DNA of 64,000 nt, from assembly GCA_014549065.1 (NCBI GenBank), contig JACDOX010000133.1:165853-229852 (forward strand). Direction: 5' to 3'. The notes under the pieces were generated by a model. That model searched no databases. It was not told the origin of the DNA and saw nothing but the letters and a program-made list of their open reading frames with translations. Shown here piece after piece: positions 34,200-44,535 of the stretch (within the stretch, counting starts at the first letter, position 1; each line of letters starts with the position of its first letter). The DNA comes from Cardinalis cardinalis. Lineage: Eukaryota > Chordata > Aves > Passeriformes > Cardinalidae. The translations under genes and the position numbers were made by a program.

Positions 34200-35957
34200 C
34201 TGCCTGCTCACAGGGATCCTGCCTCATGCCAGGAGCACCCANGAGAAGGACCCACAGTGGAAGGATCAGTGCTATTCCATCCAGGATAATTCCACAAGGA
34301 AGCAAATCCACCTGGATCTCCTCACACATCTCCATGCACTTCAAAACCCCAAGTTTTTGTGGGTATTCACAACCTGCAAATCCCACTTTTCCCTCCCCAA
34401 AATCCCAGTTCAGCAAACCCAGATGAGCACTGAAGCCCTGGAGGAGGAGATCCCTGAGGTGGCTCAGACCCCACACTGCAGGTATCCCAGAGAAAACCCT
34501 GCTCTTCCCAAACTCCCTCCACCAACCCAGGGGATCCAAAGCCCACTGGGAGCTGCTCTTTGCCACCCTGGAACCTCCTCCAGGAGGTTTGGGTCGACTC
34601 CACCANTGTCCTGCCCCCAAGCCAAAGATCACAAGGAGGATTCTTCAATCTTTAGCGCCCGGTGGTACCCAGGAGCTCCAGAGTGGAGCTTCCACTTGGA
34701 AAGCAGTGATTGCCCTGCTCTGGAATGCTGCAGGAGCCTCAGCAGAGCCTTCCCAGAGCTCTGCAATTCCACAGTCCCAGCTATAAAATCCCTGCTGCAG
34801 GCAAAAACTGGGTCATGGAGAAGGAGATCCAAGGAATTTCTCCATCCATAACCATCACAGCTCCATAAAGTTGTTTAAAAGAGGGAACTGAGCTTGTTTT
34901 CCTTGTGGAAATCCTATGTTTATTTTTAGTTCTGCCTTGGGAGTATAAATAACTCCGGAATGAAGTGCACGGTGCTTAATTCCCTTCATTGTGCCCTTAA
35001 TTGCTTCCTTGTTTGCTTTCCACTTTCCACTCTGCTCCAGCCCCATATTCCAGCACCAGCTCCTCCCTTCCACGTTTGTTTATTGTGTCTGCATTTCCAG
35101 AAACTGAAAGGTCAGGAGAAAATATGAATTTTTAATGGAATTTCCTAATGCCACCAAGGCTTTACTGTCCCTGCCCACCCTTGGCATGGATTCCCTCCCA
35201 TCCAGACGCCACCAGCCTGAATCCCAGAGCCATTCCAGCTTCCCTGAAACACCCTCCTTGTCTCCTCTCCTGTTGGTGTTGGAGCCCTGAGCTCTCCTCC
35301 CTTAGGAGGACATTCCCCATTCCCTTGGATGCTGCCAAAGGAACTGGTGCTGTGCTCATCCCGGTTTTGTGGGGCCACCCTTGGATGAGGAAGGAGCTGT
35401 CAGCTCTTCCAGCGCCATCTCCTGATGTTTCCCGNCAGGAACAGTGGGATTTTCTCCATGGATGCCCCCATGGAGCCCAGCAGCACCTTGGGAGACTCCC
35501 AGGGCAGGAGTGATGCTGGACCTGGAGCAGAGATGTGCTCCATGGAATGCTGGAGGTGTCCCATCAGATCTGCTTCCCAACNCCCAGCAGGGCATAATCC
35601 ACCACCNGGAATGGCCCATCCTGCTTCCANCTCATNCCAGCATCCTCTGAACCCCTCCCTTGAACACACATGGAGAACTTTGCTTCCAAAAGGAGCAGGA
35701 GGAGGCTCCAATCCAGCCCATCCCTGAGCCCTGGGCCCCCACAGGCAGCTCCAGCCCCATGGGAAGGGTTTTTCCATGTGTTCCATGGGCCAAGCACTGT
35801 GCTTGCTCCATGCTGGAGTCAGGAGCATTTTTCCAAGGGGAGTCCATGGGAGAAGGAACTCAGAGTTCCTCNTTGGAAGTACAGGGAAACACTCGTTTCT
35901 CTCAGGTAAACACCAGAGCAGGATGAGGTTTGTGCACAGAACAGGGATCAACCTGTT
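34200..35957. other. Unique sequence, no gene supported
   Basis: No repeats are recognised. Four ambiguous bases cluster at 35582-35637. Open frames overlap on both strands without recognisable domains. Confidence 0.55.
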
Positions 35958-36267
35958 GTCCAGCCTGGAGACTCCAGGGAGACCTTGGAGCCCCTTCAGT
36001 GCCTCTCTCCAAGAGAGCTGGAGAGGGTGANGAGANCANGGAGNGCCAGGACACAGGGAATGGCTTCCCAGTGCCAGAGGGCAGGGAGAGGTGGGACATT
36101 GGGAGGGAGTTTTTCCCTGGGAGNGAAGAGGAGAAAAAGCGGCTGCCCCATCCCTGGAAGTGTCCAAGGCCAGGTTGGAGCAGCCTGGGATGGTGGAAGG
36201 TGTCCCTGCCCATGGACAGAACTGGATGGTCCCTAAGGTCCCTTCCAACCCANACCANTCCATGATT
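35958..36267 (+). mobile_element. CR1 LINE fragment, 3' end, about 310 bp
   Basis: It starts farther 5' than most: GTCCAGCCTGGAGACTCCAG, GGAGACCTTGGAGCCCCTTC, GGGAATGGCTTCCCAGTGCC, ATTGGGAGGGAGTTTTTCCC, then CATCCCTGGAAGTGTCCAAG, GCCTGGGATGGTGGAAGGTG and the terminus AGGTCCCTTCCAACCC. A cluster of four ambiguous bases at 36032-36044 falls inside it. Non-coding. Confidence 0.94.
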
Positions 36268-37482
36268 GTTGCCCTCAGTCCTGCTGCAGGGGTGCATCAA
36301 GCCATGTTTTCCAGGTGGATCATGTCCAAGGTTTTCCTGCTCTGCCACCACTGCCAGCCCCCANCCAGCACTGGCTTTTATTTATTTTAATTTTGAATTT
36401 TCTCCCAGCCCTTAAAGCTGCCCAGAGTTTCCAATAAACCTCTGCCCATTGGGATTCCCACCCTCAGTCCGGTTCTTCCTTGTGCTCCTCAAAAAAAAAA
36501 AATAGGGCTGACTTTTTGGGAAGCTTAAAATTCCTCCCTCAACCTCAGGAGAGGTAAGGAGAAAAATATGCAGGGATGTGAAGCAAATTCCTGCCTAATT
36601 CCTCAGGAGACCCAATCAATAGGAGACTTCTCCTCTGTTTATTTTTTTCCCAGCAGAAGTCCCAGTCTGTTCTCTCCCTCTTCCAAAAAATCCACACCCA
36701 GGAGCTGTGACATCAGAGGGTATTTTAGGAAGGCAGCTCTGTCCCCAGCCCAGCTCTGGGGTGGTTCCCTTTCCCTCACACAACCCCAGGGTTCTGCTGC
36801 CGAGCAAAGGCACNGCTGGCTCCTGGATGCCAGACCCGGAGGTGAAACGGGAATTTTAAAAAGCAGGAATTGTCTTCTCCAGCCCTTTCCCTCCCAAGGA
36901 ATAATATGCTTGGCTTGTCCTGGTGTTGACACAAGGGTGACTCACGGGCCCAACAATGTGGGACTGTTTGGAGGTTCAGGGCAGGCATCTGGAACCNGCC
37001 CCGTGTCCCTTGGCAGGGGCTGAGCTCAGCTCAGAAATGCACTTTTCTCCCTGTAATGCGCCCGGAATGCAGCCCTACCTACAGCTCCCGTTCCCAGACT
37101 CCTTCCCAAGGCTATTCCTGCATCCATCAGCTCCTGGCTCGGGGTTTGGCTGGAAAATCACCTCTGCAAACCCCACCTGTGCCCACCTTTCATGTCTTTG
37201 AGGTGGATTTCACCCCAAGTTTGCCTCAGTGTGTTTTTACTTCACCCAGGTTTGCTCCAGCCCCAAAACCCCTGGATGGTCATGGATCCACTGCAAAGCC
37301 TGGAGCAGGCAGGAGCTTACAGCCCTCTGAACCCCCTCCTTGACACCATCCCTTAGAACAGGTCTGGGAGCACATTCCCAAACATCCTCCCACCTCCGCC
37401 TGGGGGCTGAACAAAGCTGCTCTCCCAAAAGAGAGAGCTCCAAGAAAACCAACCAACAGTGAGTGGTATTCCTGCTGTGAGT
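36268..37482. other. Unique sequence, no gene supported
   Basis: A 12-base A run lies at about 36489. Nothing else is recognised. Confidence 0.55.
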
Positions 37483-38135
37483 GATCCCAAAGGGCTGAGC
37501 TGTGGGGAGAGGGATCCCGAAGGGCTGAGCCTGTGGGGACAGTGATCCCAAAGAGCTGATCCCAAAGGGCTGAGCTGTGAGGACAGGGATCCCAAAGGGC
37601 TGATCCCAAAGAGCTGATCCCAAAGGGCTGAGCTGTGAGGACAGGGATCCCAAAGGGCTGATCCCAAAGGGCTGATCCTGTGGGGAGAGGGATCCCAAAG
37701 GGCTGANNNNNNNNNNNNNNNNNNNNNNNNNNNNNNNNNNNNNNNNNNNNNNNNNNNNNNNNNNNNNNNNNNNNNNNNNNNNNNNNNNNNNNNNNNNNNN
37801 NNNNNNNNNNNNNNNNNNNNNNNNNNNNNNNNNNNNNNNNNNNNNNNNNNNNNNNNNNNNNNNNNNNNNNNNNNNNNNNNNNNNNNNNNNNNNNNNNNNN
37901 NNNNNNNNNNNNNNNNNNNNNNNNNNNNNNNNNNNNNNNNNNNNNNNNNNNNNNNNNNNNNNNNNNNNNNNNNNNNNNNNNNNNNNNNNNNNNNNNNNNN
38001 NNNNNNNNNNNNNNNNNNNNNNNNNNNNNNNNNNNNNNNNNNNNNNNNNNNNNNNNNNNNNGGGATCCCAAAGAGCTGATCCCAAAGGGCTAAGCCTGTG
38101 GGGAGAGGGATCCCAAAGAACTGATCCCGTGGGGA
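37483..38135. repeat. GATCCCAAAGGGCTGA minisatellite containing the assembly gap
   Basis: Mixed 14-bp (GATCCCAAAGAGCT) and roughly 30-bp (GATCCCAAAGGGCTGAGCTG then TGAGGACAGG) units flank the gap on both sides, so the array is at least 275 bp and its true length is unknown. The n run at 37707-38061 (355 bases) is probably an estimate. The minus-strand open frame that spans it is an artefact of the repeat and the gap. Confidence 0.95.
37707..38061. other. Assembly gap (355 n)
   Basis: Continuous n inside the minisatellite. No sequence information is available here. Confidence 1.
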
Positions 38136-41020
38136 CAGGGAGGATGAGGAGGAGCAGCTGCTCTGTCCCACAGCACCCTGCCAGAGGAACATGCTCCAGA
38201 TCCCTCATCCTCCTGCTCCTCCAGCCTGGATCCCATCCACGCTGCCCAGTCCTCAGCACAGACCTCCCACATCCACATGTGGCTTTCCCAGCCCTCCTGC
38301 TCCTCGCCCAGCCCCAAATCCCAAATCCCAATTCCCACATCCCACGTCCCAGCTGTCCTGGAGCTCCGGGCGTGCTCCCCGCGTGTCACCCTGACATTGG
38401 AAGTCTCACAGCTCCTCCTCAGAAACCTCAGCCTTGGCTTGTGGCACCCCCAGACAGGGAACAGCTGGAAAACGCTTCAGCCCAGACAGCGAGCCCTTTC
38501 CTGGGATTTGAAAAGGTCAGGAACTGAATCCATCTCACTGCACAGCGCGTGGAATTCCGCCACGCTCGGGGCCAGCCCTCCCCACCGCTGGCATTGCCAC
38601 GGCTTCAGAGCAGGATGCTGCTCCTGAGGGATGCTCCAGACCTTCTGGAGGACCTGAGGGTCCCACCCCCAACGTTCCCTGAGTTCAGCTCAGGGTGTGG
38701 AAGGCTTTTCCCTTTCCCAGTTTGGCTCCGGTCCCTGCTGGCTGCGTGCCGGGAGCTGGCAGCTCCCGCATCCCAGCAGATCCATAAATAATTCAACAGC
38801 TCACTAAAAAACAGGGATCCATCATGTTTATGGTTCTGAAACATGCACAGAACCGGGGCAGAGACCTGGAGCACCAGGAGTGAGGCAGGAGAAGTCAGGG
38901 AACATCACCAGGGAAAGCATTGGAGACTCCAGCTACAACAGGGCCGAAGGAAAGGGAAAAACCCTCAGACTCTGAGTTAATTCTCCAACAAAAGAAAAAA
39001 CCCACGAGTTTCCTAATTCCAGACAGGGCCCTGAGCAGCTCTGTGAAGAATTCCAGCTCCAATCAAAGCCGTTTTCCACACTTCCAGTAGCAAATCCTTT
39101 AAAATTCAGAGAGAGGAGCACGCTCGTCCTTGGCTGCCCAGGCCCCTCCATCCCCAGCTCCAGGAGCAGAGAATGCCACAGAGACAGACAGATTCCATCC
39201 TCCCTGCAGCTACTGCNGCTCTGCAAACACAGCCCTCACTCAGGCTCTGTGGGAGGTTTAGCAGCCCTCTTCCCACATTTCTGTTTTTTCAGTAACCCCA
39301 TCCAGACCTGGAATCAGGATTCCACGTCCTGCTCTCNGCAGATATCGATGGCAGATTAAAAGACCATTTTCCTCTGCAGAGATCTCCAAATCTTTCTGGC
39401 AAANGGGAGGGCTGACAACTGCCTGGACTGCTCTTTCCCTTGCGCTTTTCCTTTCCTTGGCTCTTGGGCTCCATGGAGTGAAAAAAGATTATTTTTTTTT
39501 TAATGTGTGTGCACAAGAAGATAACAAAAAAAAATCAGGGTCTTGCACTAGCAGGGTGAGCACATCAGCATTCCGGACCCAGCTCCAAGGATCTGGGGCA
39601 CGACAGACCCCACTCAAGGGGTCTGGAACATTCCATTCCAGGGCAGCTCCTCCTGGCAGCAGCAGGTGTGGAGAGCCAGTGCCAGGCAACTCATCCCAAG
39701 GGAATGAGGGGCAAAAGGGAAAGAAGGGAGAAGTCACAGCCTGGATTTGAGGATGAGGACGAAAAATCCATCTTCTCATCCCTCCACATTCCCTGGGCCA
39801 AGCACAGCCCTCCAGGGCTTCCCTGAAAACCANGAGGGGCTTTGTTCCTCATGAGGAGTACCAGAGGTGACACTGGAAGGTGACATTCCAAACAAAACCC
39901 CAGAGCACTTCCAAGGACCTGCCACGCTTACAGGGAGATGGGAAGGGAGGGATTTCAGGCTGGGAGGGTGGGANAAATGAAGAAACAAGAATTAAGTGCT
40001 GCCACACAGCAATTTCCTCCTCCCCACNTCCCCTCAGCTCCAGCTCCCACATCAGGATGTGGACACAATTCCCACTCACCTGCTCAAGGAAAACACTGAG
40101 CTGAGGGTGCTCCACTAAAATCAAATAAACTAAAATAAAATAAACTAAAATGGGAGGTGTCTGCCTTCTCCTGCCTGGAATACAAACGACTTGCCAGAGA
40201 CCAGCAAGAGATTTGGATTTCCTAAAAACACTCCCAGCCATCCCAGGAAGGGTAATTCCCATTCGTCAACTTGAGTTTTTCCTGGCAGCACCTTCCAATC
40301 TCTTGGCACTGCTTCCAAGCTCCAGCAAACAGCTGTGGATGCTTGGAAATGGAGCTGCTGCACGCGAGTCAGGTGTGGGAGCTGATCAAAGGCCTGACAG
40401 ATGTCAGGGCTCTGCTTGGATGACAAATTAAGATGTAATTAATTCTTTTAAATGATCCCTTTTCCCAGAAGATATCAGCAATTTGGGAAGAGATTTCTCT
40501 GTTGCATTTCACTCTCTCCAGGAGAAAATCCAAGTTTTCCCCTGGGCAAACTCCCTTTTCCTGCAGCTCCAGTCCCCTGCCTGTGCCATCACCAAACTGC
40601 TCTGGGAGTTAAAGGGATCCTGCCAAACATCACAGAAGCAGTAGCACCAAGCTGGAATTCTGTTCACAACACCTCTTTTCCCTGAGCCTTGCCACAAGTG
40701 TTTCCCATTAGCCTCAGGACAAGGTGTTACCTCCAGAGCAAAGCTTGGGCTGTCTCAGCTCCCTGGCAGAACTTCCCGCTGCTCCCACCCCGCTGAACCC
40801 ACCCCCAGCCGGACNATGGGATGAGCAGGAAAAGCCTGGATCAGGTGTCCAGACGTGAGTCCAGCCCTGGCAGAGCCCAGCACCAGCTGCTCTGCAGGNT
40901 CAGTGGCTCCCTGAGCAGCTCTCAGCCCAGCTGTGCTCCCAAACCCATCGGGATTTCGGGCGCCGAGTTCCCCTCCCAGCAGCGCTTCGGGTACAAACCA
41001 CAGGATCCACATCAGGTGTG
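38136..41020. other. Unique sequence, no gene supported
   Basis: A short AT-rich stretch (AATAAACTAAAATAAAATAA) lies at 40120-40150. No CR1 or exon is recognised. Confidence 0.55.
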
Positions 41021-41122
41021 GATCACGGAATAATCTGGGTTGGAAAGGAAACTTCCAGGCCCTGAAATAAGCAGGGATATCTTCGCTCAGAGCCTCGTCC
41101 AAGTGTCTGCAGGGATGAGCAT
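41021..41122 (-). mobile_element. Probable CR1 LINE 3' end (reverse), diverged
   Basis: On the plus strand: GATCACGGAATAATCTGGGT, TGGAAAGGAAACTTCCAGGC, ATATCTTCGCTCAGAGCCTC, GTCCAAGTGTCTGCAGGGAT. The order matches a reversed CR1 3' region with many substitutions. Confidence 0.7.
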
Positions 41123-41965
41123 TCCAGGGATGTCTGGAGGCGCTACGTGGACTGGCTGGGATGGATGCAGCGCTCCGGCACATCCTGCCCCCAACACCAC
41201 CCAGCATTAGGGACACAGGGTGGGACAGCCCCTTCCCCTCGCGGGTTTCTCTCCCCTCCTCCTCTTCCCAAGCCAGCCGTGGCGGGGGAGGAGGGAGCNG
41301 TGCTAATCCCAGGCCCCAGGGAAGCCTCTGGATTCCCTGGCAGCAGCCACGGCCTCCGCACAAGCGGCTCCGCACGCGAAGCTGCCGGGACAGCCCCGGG
41401 TCAGCAGGATTCCCCTGCTCTGATTCAGGGCAAAAATCCCGGGAGAATCAGAGCAAGAGGCCAATTTGTAACGCCCAGGAGCTCAGGGGCTCCACGAGCT
41501 CTCAGGTATTCCAGGAGTACCAAAGAGCTCCTGAGCTATGGGCGAAAATCCCCAAAAGGGACAAGCAGGGAGTTTGGGATGGGAGCTGCTGGGTTCCCAT
41601 CTCCTGCGTTTTCCTCCAGGAATGGAAGGAGGATCCGCACATCCTCCTGCTCCAAGGATGCTTTGGAATGAGTGCCAGGGCAGCTGAGGAGCCCTGGGGC
41701 AGAGCTGTCCCCAGCAGCTGTGGTGCCACACAGGTGACCCTGTCCCAGNTGGGTGGCACAGACTCATCGGCTCAGTGACACTAACAGGAGGTGTCAGTGA
41801 CAACTCCAACAGGAGGTGCCTTAAATTTTCCACAGGTTTTATTTCCAGTGGGGACCNTGCTTGGATCTGTGCCGTGGAAATGCTGTCCTGTTGGAAAAAT
41901 GAGGTCAAAAATCTAATCCTGAGNGCAGGTCTGGGGTCCTGAGCACGAGTAGGACACGGACCTCT
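41123..41965. other. Unique sequence with a small CpG cluster, no gene
   Basis: The 41330-41410 part is relatively CpG-rich (GCCTCCGCACAAGCGGCTCC, GCACGCGAAGCTGCCGGGAC). It is under 100 bp and has no associated start or exon. Confidence 0.5.
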
Positions 41966-42150
41966 TGGGGCAGGTCCAGAGGAGAGCACAAANANNCCCA
42001 GCANGGAGAAGGGAAAGCTCCAGGGAGAGCTTGGAGCCCCTTCCAGTGCTTCAGGAGGAATTGGAAAACAGAGGGAAAGTGACCTTTTGCACAGGCAGGT
42101 AGTGACAGACGGGAGGGAATGGCTTCCAAGTGCCATAAAGCAGGATTATT
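41966..42150 (+). mobile_element. CR1 LINE internal fragment
   Basis: GGCAGGTCCAGAGGAGAGCA, GGGAGAGCTTGGAGCCCCTT, GACCTTTTGCACAGGCAGGT, AGTGACAGACGGGAGGGAAT and GGCTTCCAAGTGCCATAAAG correspond to the CR1 stretch upstream of the usual 3' fragments (compare 35990-36080). The terminal CR1 words are absent, so the 3' end is lost or was separated by a later rearrangement. It has ambiguous bases at 41993-42004. Confidence 0.85.
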
Positions 42151-42316
42151 GGGGATGCTGGGATGAGACTCAGAACATGTCATCACACAGTGCTTCAGAG
42201 AGGGCAGGGGGCNACGGGGCTCTGCTCCAAGTGGTTCTGCTGCTGGGATGGGAAGCAATCAGGAATCCCCCCAGATTTGCAGGAATGCTCAGACTGCTCC
42301 TAAGATTTCTCTCACA

Positions 42317-42523
42317 CACGCAACAGAGATGCTTCAAACCAAACACGTGCCTCCAAATAAGTTAGAGGGNGAATATTAATTATTAATTATATTAATTAAA
42401 NGANAATNTTAATNATTAATTAACCAGATGATGCCACATTCTGCTTTTACTCCAGTCAAACTGAAATCCAGCAATCGATTTACTTCTCTTTCCTTTACTC
42501 TTTGGAAGCACAAATAACACACC
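42317..42523. repeat. Duplicated segment, copy A (about 205 bp)
   Basis: From CACGCAACAGAGATGCTTCA to CTTTGGAAGCACAAATAACA this segment matches 44248-44438. It shares AACCAGATGATGCCA, ATTCTGCTTTTACTCCAGTC, and AAACTGAAATC followed by AGCAAT. Copy A has a longer ATTAATTA simple-repeat section with five ambiguous bases at 42370-42414. No known repeat family is recognised. Confidence 0.92.
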
Positions 42524-43414
42524 TTGGAAAGGACAAGTCCTGCTGCTCCCACTTTCCCCTGAGGGCCAGAAGCAGCTGAGTTNTGGGATGTGCACCTGGA
42601 TGTGTTCCTGGCCCACTCGCTGTGTCCTCATAGCCCATCCTCAGTGCTGCTGGCCGGGGCTCTCCAGCAGCAGCTCCCTCTCCCAGCCCTCACTGCCTCA
42701 TCCCACGGATTCCAAATTCCTTTAAAGGTCTTTAACCACGGAGCCAGTTTTCCAGGATGCTGGGAATCTCCATCAGCNCCGAGGCAGGAAGAACCACAAG
42801 TGCATCATCATAGCCCCAAACCCACATCAGGCTTGCTCCGAGAGCAGGGCGAGCACGGATTATCCTCAGAATGAACAGGACAGAGGGGATGAGAAATGCA
42901 GGGAAAGGGTAAAACCTGACTGGCAGTGACCAGGGTCACCTCCTGCAGCCACAGCGGGCTCAGGGACACCCCCTGTGTCCCTTTGCTGAGTGATTCCCTG
43001 TTTTCCTCCCCAAGGTGAGGAAAGGGGAGATGTGGAGCTGCAGCACCTCCCTGTTCCTGCTCAGCTGCAGCTGGGCCGTGCTCTGAGGGAAAGCTGCTGG
43101 GGTTTGATTGATTTACAGCATGATGGACACCACTCAAAAGCACTGGGAGCTCTGGGGAGTTTGATTACAGGTGAACATAAATCAATCCTCCTTCTGTTCC
43201 TGCATGCCACCTCCCCCTGTCCTTTGTCCCAAATGCTTCCAGAGCCGGCGTTCTCCCGCCTCATAAACAGCTCCTGCCTGGAGCCGCTGCTGGGGCCCAG
43301 CCCCAAACCCATTCCCACATGGACAACCCCACATTTGTAGGGAATTCATCCCCCAAAGCAANCACAGTGCCAAGGCAAAGTCACTGATACGCCCAGTCCT
43401 TGTTTCTTTTCCCT
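42524..43414. other. Unique sequence, no gene supported
   Basis: Nothing beyond ordinary unique DNA is seen. Confidence 0.5.
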
Positions 43415-43580
43415 ANGGACAGAGGTGGGCAGGCCCTGGCACAGATTCCCAGAGCAGCTGGGGCTGCCCCATCCCTGGACGTGTCCNAGGCCAGGCTGGA
43501 CAGGGCTTGGAGCCACCTGGGACNGTGGAACTGGATGATCTCAAAGATCCCTTCCCACCCAACCCATTCCATGATTCTGG
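43415..43580 (+). mobile_element. CR1 LINE fragment, 3' end
   Basis: GTGGGCAGGCCCTGGCACAG, CAGAGCAGCTGGGGCTGCCC, GCCAGGCTGGACAGGGCTTG, CTGGATGATCTCAAAGATCC and CATTCCATGATTCTGGG give a clean CR1 terminus ending in the ATTCTG-type tail. The GTGTCCCTGCCC block is deleted. Confidence 0.93.
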
Positions 43581-44159
43581 GCTCTCAGNTTTTGGCTCCA
43601 GGGTTTCTGCTGAGGGGAAGGAAAATTCACTGCTGATGTCTCTTTATGCTTTACATCCACAATGGCTTCATTTTTAATAACCTTGTCATCTCACCTATGT
43701 AAAATATGCGTTCAAATTAAACCCCATAGATTTGGGGCCTGTTGCTGTAGGTTAAACAAACATCCCTGTGATTTAGTCCTATAGAAAATGCTCAAATTGT
43801 TCACATTATTCAGCCAACCCACGTTTTATTAAAANAGAGAGAACATGCAGAATAGCACAATTCCTGCTCAGCAGCTGTGATTATGCCATGAATTTTCCTC
43901 ACTCACAAGAGACGACACCAAAAATTCCAAGCCTCTCCCAACCAACCCACACTGCAGCAACAGGAATGACTTGGACACAAGATCTAAGCCCTGCTGCAGG
44001 TATTTCACCTGCAGAGGGTGTCTGGACATCTGCCAGCTCGTTCCCAAGAAATATAAGCAACCCCAAGCCCCAAAATAAGTTTGTCTTAGCCTAGGGAGAA
44101 AATTCAATGCTACAAGAATAACCCCACAACTGGAGTGGGATCTGAAGCAGGTGGGGATT
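43581..44159. other. Unique AT-rich sequence; possible conserved island at 43630-43860
   Basis: This segment is AT-rich, repeat-free and unlike its CR1-dense neighbours (ATGCTTTACATCCACAATGG, TTGTTCACATTATTCAGCCA). No open frame of note. Possible conserved non-coding DNA, judged on composition only. Confidence 0.35.
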
Positions 44160-44535
44160 TGTTGTGAGGGTGGTAAAACACTGGCACAGGGTGCCCAGGG
44201 AAGCTGGGGCTGCCCCATCCCTGCCTGGTTTCCTGGCCAGGTTGGAGCACGCAACAGAGATGCTTCAAACCAAACATTTGCCTCCAAATAAGTTAGAGGG
44301 AGAATATGAATTATTAATTAAAGGAGAATGTTAATTATTAATTAACCAGATGATGCCATATTCTGCTTTTACTCCAGTCAAACTGAAATCTAGCAATTGA
44401 TTTACTTCTCTTTATTCTTTGGAAGCACAAATAACGCATTTCTGGAATAGCAGAAATGTCCCCATGGCAGAGCAGGAATGAGATGATCTTCAAGGTTCCT
44501 TCCAACCCAAACCATTCCAGGATCCTACAATTCTA
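44160..44535 (+). mobile_element. CR1 LINE fragment, 3' end, interrupted
   Basis: The left half, 44160-44247 (TGTGAGGGTGGTAAAACACT, GGCACAGGGTGCCCAGGGAA, TGGCCAGGTTGGAG), and the right half, 44439-44535 (CTGGAATAGCAGAAATGTCC, CCATGGCAGAGCAGGAATGA, GGTTCCTTCCAACCC, CATTCCAGGATCC), are one CR1 3' end. They are split by the 191-bp segment at 44248-44438. About 14-18 bp of CR1 (the GGGGCTTGGAGCAAC region) is missing at the split. Confidence 0.92.
44248..44438. repeat. Duplicated segment, copy B, lying inside a CR1
   Basis: Same sequence as 42317-42523, in the same orientation and about 1.93 kb downstream, at about 90 percent identity by eye. It has a shorter ATTAATTA stretch. It begins at CACGCAACAGAGATG, directly after the CR1 words CAGGTTGGAG, and ends at AATAACGCATTT before CTGGAATAGC. 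No flanking target-site duplication is evident, and the CR1 lost a few bases at the join. Confidence 0.93.

Noticed and set aside
37237..38340. 367-codon minus-strand open frame
   Set aside because: It runs through a 355-base gap and a minisatellite; the flanking peptide is the repeat translated.
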